From Lusitaniella coriacea LEGE 07157 (GTDB taxonomy: Bacteria; Cyanobacteriota; Cyanobacteriia; Cyanobacteriales; Spirulinaceae): DNA of 64,000 nucleotides. A program made the translations under genes and the position numbers. The DNA lies in contig NZ_JADEWZ010000027.1 of assembly GCF_015207425.1 (NCBI RefSeq), positions 1 to 64,000 of the forward strand. The letters run 5' to 3'. This document shows, piece by piece, positions 43,415 to 51,103 of this stretch; position 1 is the first letter of the stretch; each line of letters begins with the position of its first letter. A model generated the notes under the pieces. That model did not search any database, was not told where the DNA came from, and saw only the letters and a program-made list of their open reading frames with translations.

Positions 43415-45136
43415 TTATTCCAGTCCCACCAGCGCGATCGCGCGGTCTAAAATTTCTGTTACTCGCTCTTGTTGTTCGCCCTCGATTAAAACGTTGGCGA
43501 TTTGCGTTAACATCATGGCTTGATGTCCTTTGCTATTCGCGGTTTGAGCGACTTGCAGTGCGCGATCGATCTCCCCAGTACCGACTAAAGTAATCGCAAT
43601 ATATTGCAGCACGCCATTTTTCCACTGCTCGTTGGCAATGGTTTGAGCGAGTTCCAAAGCGCGATCGATTTCTCCAGCACTTGCTAAAGCGTAGGTAATT
43701 CGGTGCAAGGTCAACGCTTTGTCCTCGCCATCCTCAAAGGTTTGAATCATACTCAAAGCGCGATCGATTTCTCCGGTTTCGGCTAACGTAATCGCGATAT
43801 AGTGCAGCGTACTGCTTTGCAATTGTTCGTCGGGAATGGTTTGAGCGAGTTCCAAGGCGCGATCGATTTCTTCGTTTTGAGCCAGGACGAACGTAATTCC
43901 TTGCAATGCTCTCGCACTCAACTTTTCATCGGAAATGGTTTGAGCGAGATTTAGGGCGCGATCGATCTCTCCCGCTTTAGCCAAAGAGAAGCTAATGGCA
44001 CGCAATGTCCTATTTTTTCCGGAGTCATCGGCAATCATTTGAGTCAGAGCCAAAGCGCGATCGAATTCTCCGGTTTCCGCTAGAGTTGACACAACAGAGT
44101 ACAGTGCATCGTTTTTCTGCTCTTCATCGGCAATCATTTGAACGATTTCCAAAGCGCGATCGAATTCCCCAGAAGTCGCTAATGTGAAGGTTATCACAGA
44201 CAATGCATTCGCTTTCCACTCCTCGTCGGGAAGAGTTTGAAGGATCTCCAAAGCCCTGTCTAATTGTCCGGTTCGAGCTACTGTGGCAGCAATACCTTGT
44301 ACAATGGCAGCTCTCACTCGTTCGTCAGGAATGGTTGGAGCGATTTGCAGCGCGCGATCGATTTCTTCACTTTGAATGAGCGTAAAGGCAATCCCGTACA
44401 GCGCATTGCTTTTCTGCCCCTCATCGGTAATGGTTTGAGCAATTTCTAATGCCTGCTCGATTTTTCCATTTTGAGCTAAAGCAGAGGCAATTCCGCCTAA
44501 CGCTCTGGCCTTGAAACCCTCATCGGGAATGCTTTGCACGATTTCTAACGCCCGCTTGATTTCTCCGCTTTGAGCTAATGTAGAGGCAAGATGTTGCAGC
44601 GCCGCAGCTTTTGACTCTTCACGAGGGATGGTTTGAGCCAGATTTAAAGCGCGATCGATTTCTCCTTTGCTGGCTAATAAGAGGGCAATGTTGACCAACG
44701 TATAGGCTTTAGAATCTTGATGAGAGATAATCTGAACTACATCCAACGCTTGTTCGATTTCTCCGTTGTGGGCTAAGGTCAGGGCAATATGACTTAACAC
44801 CGTGGCTTGTTGCTCGCCATCACTAAGAGCTTGAGCGAGTTGGATCGCGCGATCGCGCTGTCCTAACTTGACTAAAGCTAAAGCAATTTCTCGCACCACT
44901 TCAGAGTCTGGCGAATTCTCTTGGGAAGACGTTGCGGATTCTTCTTCTTGAGCAATTAGGGGGGACGGATACTCATTCTTCCCAGTCAGGCGATCGATAT
45001 CGTCAGGATGGCGGAAAAATGGAGAAATCGATCGGTCATTAGAAGTTTGAGCGAAAGAAGTTGCCCAAGTTCTCGCGTTGGGTGCAATGAGGCTGAGAGC
45101 AGTAAGGAAGGCAACGATCGGGGTTTTGGGTTTCAT
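43415..45136 (-). CDS. Secreted 33-residue helical-repeat protein (paralogue 1)
   Basis: A 573-residue protein with signal peptide (MKPKTPIVAFLTALSLIAP) and, after a polar linker with several Ser, Glu and Asp, about 15 repeats of 33 residues of the same type as its neighbour (e.g. IALLLASKGEIDRALNLAQT). The ATG at 45136 is preferred since the signal peptide starts there. Tandem duplication of the whole gene is the simplest reading of the pair. The function is not known; the solenoid suggests protein-protein contact. Confidence 0.78.
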   Translation of the reverse strand: MKPKTPIVAFLTALSLIAPNARTWATSFAQTSNDRSISPFFRHPDDIDRLTGKNEYPSPLIAQEEESATSSQENSPDSEVVREIALALVKLGQRDRAIQLAQALSDGEQQATVLSHIALTLAHNGEIEQALDVVQIISHQDSKAYTLVNIALLLASKGEIDRALNLAQTIPREESKAAALQHLASTLAQSGEIKRALEIVQSIPDEGFKARALGGIASALAQNGKIEQALEIAQTITDEGQKSNALYGIAFTLIQSEEIDRALQIAPTIPDERVRAAIVQGIAATVARTGQLDRALEILQTLPDEEWKANALSVITFTLATSGEFDRALEIVQMIADEEQKNDALYSVVSTLAETGEFDRALALTQMIADDSGKNRTLRAISFSLAKAGEIDRALNLAQTISDEKLSARALQGITFVLAQNEEIDRALELAQTIPDEQLQSSTLHYIAITLAETGEIDRALSMIQTFEDGEDKALTLHRITYALASAGEIDRALELAQTIANEQWKNGVLQYIAITLVGTGEIDRALQVAQTANSKGHQAMMLTQIANVLIEGEQQERVTEILDRAIALVGLE

Positions 45137-45298
45137 AAATAGTTGCGCAGAGATGCATTTTTGTAGCAAACGTTACACTTTATACATACGTTTGAGGAGC
45201 GCATAATTATGCACCTTGGAAGCTGAAGGGAAAATAACACGGCAAACTGTTAAAATCTCTGCTTTAATGAAATCAACCGCTTATCCTCCAAAATATCC

Positions 45299-45844
45299 AT
45301 GCTTTCTGAATTACAAAAGCGAAAATTAACCAAACTTTTTTCAATGTACGATGCCAATTGCGATGGCATTTTGGTTTACAAAGATTTTGAAAATATGGTT
45401 AAGAAATTAGCCGATTTGAGACGATGGTCGTCGCGCTCTTCTAAATACCTCATTCTCAATGAAACCTTTATGAAGCGCTGGAAAACATTGCAAAAAGATG
45501 CTGATACCAGTCGTAACAAAGAAATCTCCATAGACGAGTGGTTGTGCTATTACGAAGAGATTTTAGGTGACGAGAAAAAATATAACGAGCAAGTCAATGC
45601 TCTCATTCAATTAGTATTTGATGCCTTTGATAAAGATGGCGACGGTAAAATCAGCCAGGAAGAATGGGGAGAGCTATTAGGTGCTTATAATATTTCCCCA
45701 GTTTACGCAACCTTAGTTTTTCCTAAGTTAGATGCTAATGGAGATGGTTTTTTAACTAAAGAAGAACTTGTTCAGCTAATCTACGACTTTTACTACAGCA
45801 ACGACTCAGAACACCCTGCTAATTCGATGTTTGGTCCCTATTAA
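45299..45844 (+). CDS. EF-hand calcium-binding protein
   Basis: A 181-residue calerythrin-like protein with four EF-hand positions. Loops start at D18 (DANCDGILVYKDF), D67 (degenerate, DADTSRNKEISIDEW), D111 (DKDGDGKISQEEW) and D145 (DANGDGFLTKEEL). Loops three and four are canonical calcium binders; loop one has Cys at an unusual position; loop two is doubtful. No signal peptide, so it probably buffers or senses cytosolic calcium. Divergent from the repeat-protein pair. Confidence 0.88.
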   Translation: MLSELQKRKLTKLFSMYDANCDGILVYKDFENMVKKLADLRRWSSRSSKYLILNETFMKRWKTLQKDADTSRNKEISIDEWLCYYEEILGDEKKYNEQVNALIQLVFDAFDKDGDGKISQEEWGELLGAYNISPVYATLVFPKLDANGDGFLTKEELVQLIYDFYYSNDSEHPANSMFGPY

Positions 45845-46076
45845 GCTGTTTGTAGTAAGCGCAGTCAGCTATCAGCCGTCAGCTTGTGAGATTGACGGGG
45901 AGACGGGGTGAGAGTAAGTAGGGGAAGCGGGGGAAGACAAGGGTAGGCATAGTGAAGTGGTAAGCCTGGGAATAGCAAAGTTTTTGCTGACACCTGATGG
46001 CTGACGGCTGACAGCTATAACTTAGCTGAGTAGAATAGTTTATTCGTTGGGCTACTCTTGGCAAGTGCTAGATGAA

Positions 46077-46097
46077 GCAGGTGAAAGCCTGTTTTTT
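46077..46097 (+). terminator. Possible rho-independent terminator
   Basis: CAGG and CCTG form a short stem around TGAAAG, directly followed by seven T. It could end an RNA coming from the EF-hand gene or an unannotated small RNA in the gap. The stem is short. Confidence 0.35.
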
Positions 46098-46207
46098 TAT
46101 TTGAAGTGCAATCTAGGCGAGGTTTCCCATGCTTCTTTCTCATATCAAATCCTTCAAATTACCCATCATAAAAATTCACCGTGTCTCTGCATCTCCGCGT
46201 CACCGCT

Positions 46208-46390
46208 AGGTCGGCTTGCGTCCTCAGCGCGAGGCACTCTGAGGTTCCCTATCGGACGGCTGAAATGCCGGAAAAGGTTCCGGCATCGCGTCCTCCAGAT
46301 TGTGCAATCGTGCTGTAAGAGGAGGTGGCGACATCTGAGGAAACCTCAGATGCTTGTGACCGCCGTGAAACATCAGAGACGTTCCGACCT
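46208..46390 (+). ncRNA. Hairpin-rich element, possible structured RNA or nested repeat
   Basis: AGGTCGG (46208-46214) can pair with CCGACCT (46384-46390), enclosing perfect hairpins such as ATGCCGG-aaaaggtt-CCGGCAT (46265-46286) and CATCTGAGG-aaa-CCTCAGATG (46332-46352). A 34-bp compact relative, sharing GGTCGGCTTGCGTC and GACGTTCCGACC, lies at 51035-51068. It may be a nested intergenic repeat or a structured leader of the SLH gene; I see no known riboswitch class. Confidence 0.35.
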
Positions 46391-46679
46391 CAATCCTTGC
46401 TGAGGGCATTCAACCGGATTTTATGTCACACTACGATCGCGATTAGCCACTACGCATCCATGTGACAACAGATTAACTGTCCTCCTGGCGGCAACTTCTC
46501 ACAACAAGGTTCGGTCATAGAACTCAGGTAACAAAGAAACTGAAGAACCTGAATAAGCAATATATCCTTATTTTTGGCTTCAGATTCACAGAAAAATATT
46601 TTTTCCTTTTCTTTGGAACCTCTAGCTTATTCTCAAGTCTAATTTCTTACCACTACAAGTTGTTTGGAGACGGTTATCA

Positions 46680-47933
46680 ATGTTAAATCTCAATCGTTGG
46701 AAAGCTACCACTGCTTTATTTCTCACCTTCGGAATGAACCTCGGTGCAGTTGCTCCTTTGGTGACACCCTTGATTGCTGCTGCGCCTGCCGCAGCCCAAT
46801 CCGCAGGTTTCCGGGACGTTCCCGATGGTTATTGGGCAGAAGACTTTATTGGTGCGCTGGTCAATCGCGGTGTCATCGCTGGATTCCCCGATGGAACCTT
46901 CAGACCCAATGCTCCTGTGACTCGCGCTCAGTTCTCTGCAATGCTAAAAGGCGCGTTCAATAAAGCGAAAGTTCGCAATACAATCAACTTTGTTGATGTT
47001 CCCTCTACCTACTGGGCAACCCCTGCCATTGACAATGCTTACGAAACAGGTTTTCTCTCTGGTTATCCCGGCAGCATTTTCAGACCGGAACAAAACATTC
47101 CTCGCGAACAAGTTTTGGTTTCTTTGTCTAACGGATTGAACTATACATCGACTCAACCGGTTAACCAAGTTCTCGACTATTACAACGATTCGAGCAATAT
47201 TTCTAACTTTGCTCGCCCTCCGATCGCGGCAGCAACGGAAAATGACATGGTGGTCAACTATCCGATTCTGCAAACCCTTAACCCCAACCGTAATGCAACC
47301 CGTGCTGAGGTTGCAGCTTTCATCTACCAAGCGTTGGTCAGTCAGAACGCAGCACCGCCGATTGCTTCTGCTTATGTCGTGTCGCCTACGCCGATTGCAA
47401 CGGAATTCCGCATTCCCGCAGGGTCTTCAATTCCCGTGACTTACGAGTATGACAAAATCCTGTTGATGCAGGAAGAGACGGTTCCCGTGACCCTGACCGT
47501 ACCGACAAATATTACGACCCCAGATGGACAATTGTTGATTCCAACTGGCACGAAGGTGGCGGGCGACCTCAAGCCTGCGACGGGCGGGACTCAGTTTGTT
47601 GCGAAGGAACTCATCTTTGCTAATGGCGAACGCCAAGCGTTCCAGGCAACTTCCCAGGTGATTACCGAAACTGAAACCATTCGCCAGGGTAGCGCGGCGC
47701 TCAATATTCTCAAGAATGCCGCGATCGGTTCCGCAGCCGCAGCCGCGATTTCCGGAGTGACGGGCGACCGCACGATTGCCGCAAGCGAGGTGTTGATTGG
47801 AACGGGTGTTGGTGCGTTAACCAGCTTGATTCAGCGCTTCATTGGCGCGCGGAGCGTCGATCTGATTGCTGTCGAACCCAATACCGATTTGAACTTGACC
47901 TTGGGCAATGATTTGGTTGTAGGCATTCGCTAA
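46680..47933 (+). CDS. SLH-domain outer-envelope protein
   Basis: A 417-residue exported protein with an Ala-rich signal peptide ending PAAAQS. Three S-layer-homology repeats follow (starting FRDVPDGYWAEDFI near residue 44, FVDVPSTYWATPAI near 102, and a third near 170). SLH domains bind pyruvylated or other cell-wall polymers. The C-terminal part (250-417) has beta-rich sequence and a Gly/Ala hydrophobic segment (IGSAAAAAISGV). It is not a full SLH porin, as the long beta-barrel is missing. A GGAG ribosome site precedes the ATG. Confidence 0.85.
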   Translation: MLNLNRWKATTALFLTFGMNLGAVAPLVTPLIAAAPAAAQSAGFRDVPDGYWAEDFIGALVNRGVIAGFPDGTFRPNAPVTRAQFSAMLKGAFNKAKVRNTINFVDVPSTYWATPAIDNAYETGFLSGYPGSIFRPEQNIPREQVLVSLSNGLNYTSTQPVNQVLDYYNDSSNISNFARPPIAAATENDMVVNYPILQTLNPNRNATRAEVAAFIYQALVSQNAAPPIASAYVVSPTPIATEFRIPAGSSIPVTYEYDKILLMQEETVPVTLTVPTNITTPDGQLLIPTGTKVAGDLKPATGGTQFVAKELIFANGERQAFQATSQVITETETIRQGSAALNILKNAAIGSAAAAAISGVTGDRTIAASEVLIGTGVGALTSLIQRFIGARSVDLIAVEPNTDLNLTLGNDLVVGIR

Positions 47934-48009
47934 TTGCTCAAAGGGGTCGGTTGAACTGAGCCGATCTCCGTCTCGCAACATTTAAAATGATGTCTCCGCA
48001 TCCTCCCCG

Positions 48010-48031
48010 CTCTTTTTAGGGCGGGGATTCC
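48010..48031 (+). terminator. Likely terminator of the SLH gene
   Basis: CCCCGC and GCGGGG flank a T-rich loop about 75 bp after the SLH stop codon. The stem is strong but the following T-run is weak. Confidence 0.45.
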
Positions 48032-48072
48032 AATTTTGGCTGGGGTCGCTTCAGTTATCACCTCAACAGTCA

Positions 48073-48095
48073 GTAGGGGCGCAATGCTTGCGCCC
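48073..48095 (+). repeat. REP-like hairpin, family B copy 2
   Basis: GTAG followed by the hairpin GGGCGCAA-tgc-TTGCGCCC, the same family as 28505-28527 and with the loop inverted. It lies between convergent genes. Confidence 0.6.
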
Positions 48096-48154
48096 AAAAC
48101 CCTAGAACAAAAGTTTCATCATTGTACGCGATCGCGCTTTTTTCGGTTATCACC

Positions 48155-48850
48155 TCATTTGTAGGCGTTGAGAGTCTCTTGGTCGGTTTCCCAATCGGCT
48201 TGCCAGTTGTTGATTCTGGCTTTGAGTTGCTCGAATTTCTCCCCTACGCTGCTGGCGGCGATTTGGTAGGAGAAGTTGCCGGAGAAGAGGACGGCAGGTT
48301 GGGGTGCTTTGCCTTCTCGTTGCAGTTTGACTTCGGCGATGCTGAGGTTGAGTTGGCGGTTCTCGAAGGTGAAGGTGAGGTTGAGGTTGGCTTTGACGGG
48401 GGCAGTTCCTAGGGTTTGCCAGGGTGCGGGAGCAAGGAGGTTGGTAATGGTGTTATGGGCGGCTTCATCTCCAGCTTCGGGGAAGGTGATGAAGGTACGC
48501 GGTGCAAGGGTAATGGCTTGGTAGTTGAGTTGGGGTTGGGTTTGGATGTAGTTCTGTGCGATGTCGGGGATTTTGAGTGTGGGCGGACAATTGGTCATTG
48601 GTCATTGGTAATTGGTCATTGTCACGCTTTCGGTGAAGGCGATGCTGTTGGGTTTGGCGGTAATATTGATGCTGTTGGTGAAGGCGATTTGGGCGTGTTG
48701 GGGGGTGAGGAGGGGCTGTCGGGCGAGTTGCCAGTCGTCGGGGATGATGCGGCTGCTGGCGAGGAAGGTGGGGGTGAGGAGGATGGGGTTGTTGTTGGGG
48801 GCAGTGAGGGTGAGGGTGAGTTCTTGGAGGGTGATTTTTGGGGTGGGCAT
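48155..48850 (-). pseudogene. Cyanobacterial unknown protein gene interrupted by a heptamer repeat
   Basis: Two frames, 48602-48850 (82 codons) and 48155-48598 (147 codons), lie in the same reading frame with a single TGA between them. Together they read as one beta-rich protein of about 230 residues that resembles a known cyanobacterial unknown: MPTPKITLQELTLTLTAP... for the first part and IPDIAQNYIQTQPQLNYQAI... for the second. The junction is made of ATGACCA-type heptamers (48591-48622), a typical intergenic repeat. I read it as an insertion of the repeat in a loop region, adding a stop. If the second ATG is used, a shortened C-terminal protein might still be made. Confidence 0.6.
48591..48622 (-). 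repeat. Heptamer repeat (ATGACCA)n inside a gene
   Basis: On the minus strand: ATGACCA, ATTACCA, ATGACCA, ATGACCA, then ATT. It supplies the in-frame TGA that splits the surrounding gene. Confidence 0.75.
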
Positions 48851-48883
48851 TTAACTACTTATTTAGTTGCGATAACTTTTGAA

Positions 48884-49813
48884 CTACATTAAAGTATCAG
48901 GGATTTTCCTGGATACTTGCCGATCAAGTGTTCGCTCAAGCTCTTCAATGAAACTCAGCAATGTAGGACAATTTAGTCGAGCAAGCTCTGTATTTTTCTG
49001 AAGAAATAGATCGCCATGATCTGGTAGTGACACAATACAGTACTCATAAAATTCATGCTCTTCTACAGTGACAAAAATCGGTAATTTTTTTTGAACTTTC
49101 TCAAATATTCGATTGAGTTCTTCTATGCCTAAAAGCTCATGAATCCTCTTGCTTTCTTCTTTCTTATCTACTTGTAAACATCCCTTTTCAAAAAGATATG
49201 ACATCATGATTTCTTTCCTATTATCTGACCTTAAAAGACTCCAAAAGCTGATTGATATAGAAATACATATATCACTTAACTTTCCAGATTGGACTGTATC
49301 CCTTGAGGAATCTATTACTCGATCATTCTCTTTCGGGTATATGTGAATAATCATAAAGTTTTCAAAAAATTGACTATCTATCTTCCCATTTTTATTTTTT
49401 ACATTGAGCCAACATCCTATTTCAATATTTACAAAATTGAAATTATCACTTAATTTGTTAAGATTTACTTTTAAATCGTTAAATGTTCTAGTTGTATCGC
49501 AAGAAATTGTTCTATAAGTGGATGTCGGAATACTTGCTCTAAAGAATTGACGAGAGTAGTCCAGGAATGTTTGAGGTTGACTAGGAAGAGATATCCCTAT
49601 TTCATTAATCTCAAAAGAGTATTGAGATGGAAGAACTATTATACCGAAAATAGCTTCTATTAAATATATGAAATTCTCTTTGGTCTTTTGATATTTGGTT
49701 TTGACTTCAAATACTTCTCTAGTATTGATGAACCATGTACTGGTGTGAATGTTCGATAGTGCAAAATCTAGAGAATAAGGATAATTTATCAAGGAACTTG
49801 AATTCAAAATCAT
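48884..49813 (-). CDS. Unknown protein beside toxin-domain remnant, possible immunity partner
   Basis: A 309-residue AT-rich gene, Ser, Ile, Asn and Phe rich and unlike the G+C composition of its surroundings, suggesting transfer. No signal peptide and no known motif; a helical C-terminal region (IHELLGIEELNRIFEKVQKK) is followed by a beta region. Its ATG overlaps the stop codon of the toxin-like fragment by 4 bp (ATGA), the coupling often seen for toxin-immunity pairs. It is longer than usual immunity proteins, so that role is only inferred from context. Confidence 0.55.
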   Translation of the reverse strand: MILNSSSLINYPYSLDFALSNIHTSTWFINTREVFEVKTKYQKTKENFIYLIEAIFGIIVLPSQYSFEINEIGISLPSQPQTFLDYSRQFFRASIPTSTYRTISCDTTRTFNDLKVNLNKLSDNFNFVNIEIGCWLNVKNKNGKIDSQFFENFMIIHIYPKENDRVIDSSRDTVQSGKLSDICISISISFWSLLRSDNRKEIMMSYLFEKGCLQVDKKEESKRIHELLGIEELNRIFEKVQKKLPIFVTVEEHEFYEYCIVSLPDHGDLFLQKNTELARLNCPTLLSFIEELERTLDRQVSRKIPDTLM

Positions 49814-50294
49814 AGCAAACCTTCCTTGACTCCATACCTCGTAAACTGATTATAGAACTCGTAATTTCCTTTTTCATCTCCAAATAAAATATATACACGA
49901 TCTTTTTGGATGCGTGAGCGGTTGTTTTTTGGACTGAATATTCTTCTTTCAATACTATTAAGTTGTTTGTCTGTGAATTGACCTTTCTTCAAAACTATGA
50001 CCATGTTATTGCTCTGACCTGTGTTTATCTCTTTGATGACTTGATTGAAACTTTTGGCATCATATCAAGTGTTTTACCTAGGTGACGAATAAGATAATCT
50101 GCTGTTTGATGACCTCTTCCTGAATTTTCTATCGGTTTTTTTCTAACTACATCAATCCTAAGCCTTTCAGCAAGGAATTTGCCCGTCGTAATTTCGGCTT
50201 TTTCGTACTTTGTATTCAATGGGCCACCTTTATCAACAAATGTCCCTCTTCCTGTTGAAGATTTTTGAAACTTCGAGAGAAGTAGGGTGGGCAA
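49810..50294 (-). pseudogene. Frameshifted, truncated polymorphic-toxin (CdiA-CT-like) C-terminal domain
   Basis: Two frames that join into one domain. The first (50294 to 50025) contains TTGKFLAERLRIDVVRKKP and GHQTADYLIRHLGKTLD. The second frame, open from about 50061 to 49810, contains DAKSFNQVIKEINTGQSNN, MVIVLKKGQFTDKQ and RVYILFGDEKGNYEF. A one-base change near 50061-50066 would join them as LD(I)DAKSFNQ. Order of a DYLI-type strand, a T/L-D-x-D/A strand, a helix with INTGQ and an IV.L strand resembles the tRNA-nuclease C-terminal toxins of CdiA/WapA-type proteins. The 5' side ends within a REP hairpin, so its delivery part is gone. A sequencing error could mimic the frameshift. Confidence 0.5.
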
Positions 50295-50302
50295 TGCCCA
50301 CC
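50282..50302 (+). repeat. REP hairpin family A, left copy
   Basis: GTAG followed by the palindrome GGTGGGCA-a-TGCCCACC. The first ATG of the toxin-like fragment is inside this element, on the other strand. Confidence 0.8.
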
Positions 50303-50338
50303 AGTCAACAAATTAGGAATACTTTTATCTCACAAAAA

Positions 50339-50914
50339 CTATTCTCCCATTTCATTCATAATCTTTGACAGATCGGGAACTCTAGATGGGCGACTTTGAC
50401 ATTGACAAGCCCAATTTTCTGAATACAAACCCTTGGCAACATATCTAGAGAAACTCGAATAGGGCCAAGCGTGAGGACAAGTGACAAGCTGATGTTTGAC
50501 GGGATTGTAATGAATGTAATCGAGATAGAGATTAACTTCTTGAGGCTGACACAAACTTCTCTCCCAAAAACGACGCTGCCAGACATCTCGCTCTCGATGC
50601 TTTCGACGAGATAATGAGAGATTCGTGGGTGGGGGTTCTTGACCTCGCAGCGCGCGGGTGAATAACACTTTCATGGGACCGACAGGAGAGGAATAGTCGC
50701 AATCGTTAGGGGGCAGTTGCCAGAGAAAATGAAGATGTTCGGGCAAAATAGCTGCACCCACGATTTCAAAGGGTCGTTCTTTTCGAGTTTGGGCAACAGC
50801 ATATCGCAAAAGATTAACAGTATTTTCAGTACTGAAAAGGGGCTGTCGCTCATAGGTGACACAGGTAATAAAAATAATGCTACCCGGAATGCGAGCGCGG
50901 CGATATTGAGGCAT
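50339..50914 (-). CDS. REP-associated tyrosine transposase (RAYT, Y1/HUH family)
   Basis: A 191-residue Y1 transposase. The HUH metal motif is LPEHLHFLW and the catalytic Tyr lies in LDYIHYNPVKH; the N-terminal RRARIPGSIIFITCVT strand is typical of the family. RAYTs nick and join single-stranded REP hairpins headed by GTAG. The ATG at 50914 is used over a TTG eight codons upstream. The gene is intact and lies inside inverted REPs, so it could still be active; a third REP of the same family lies at 59418-59438. Confidence 0.88.
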   Translation of the reverse strand: MPQYRRARIPGSIIFITCVTYERQPLFSTENTVNLLRYAVAQTRKERPFEIVGAAILPEHLHFLWQLPPNDCDYSSPVGPMKVLFTRALRGQEPPPTNLSLSRRKHRERDVWQRRFWERSLCQPQEVNLYLDYIHYNPVKHQLVTCPHAWPYSSFSRYVAKGLYSENWACQCQSRPSRVPDLSKIMNEMGE

Positions 50915-50981
50915 TTTATTGATAAGTTGCCATGACAAGATTGCTGAAGCAGATTACCATTTTATCCAACGATTGGAGAGT

Positions 50982-51002
50982 GGTGGGCAATGCCCACCCT
51001 AC
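50982..51002 (-). repeat. REP hairpin family A, right copy
   Basis: Exact inverted counterpart of 50282-50302: on the minus strand GTAG plus the same palindrome (centre base complemented). Confidence 0.8.
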
Positions 51003-51034
51003 TTCTGAGCGTTCCATCTTTCTTAATTTCTCCT

Positions 51035-51068
51035 CGGTCGGCTTGCGTCTTTTGGGACGTTCCGACCG
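51035..51068. repeat. Compact hairpin repeat
   Basis: CGGTCGG pairs with CCGACCG and CGTC with GACG around TTTTGG. Its two arms recur as separated blocks at 46208-46222 and 46378-46390. Confidence 0.55.
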
Positions 51069-51103
51069 TTTTCCCTATCGATGGGTAAATCTCGAAAACT
51101 CTT

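Larger units (their letters stand above)
45845..46679. other. Long intergenic region with repeats and structured sequence
   Basis: About 835 bp. The first part (45865-46020) carries short repeats of the GCTGACGGCTGAC type common between cyanobacterial genes. A terminator-like hairpin with a T7 tract follows (46077-46097). 46208-46390 is dense in hairpins (separate entry). The remainder is the presumed promoter and leader of the SLH gene. No coding frame is supported. Confidence 0.55.
50282..51002. mobile_element. REPtron: REP-associated transposase bounded by inverted REPs
   Basis: The gene at 50339-50914 is flanked by two hairpins facing each other: GTAG plus GGTGGGCAATGCCCACC at 50282-50302 and its inverted copy at 50982-51002. 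This is the arrangement of a RAYT gene with its own REP sequences. The left REP interrupts the toxin-like gene. Confidence 0.75.

Noticed and set aside
41804-45136. Regular 99-bp repeats as a CRISPR or satellite array
   Set aside because: They translate into 33-residue helical repeats with signal peptides, so they are coding.
46047-46403. 118-codon rightward frame before the SLH gene
   Set aside because: It runs through intergenic repeats and perfect hairpins, with no protein-like composition.
48122-48892. Several rightward Gly/Val-rich frames
   Set aside because: They are antisense to the beta-rich protein gene; composition is that of a shadow of Pro/Thr/Leu-rich leftward codons.
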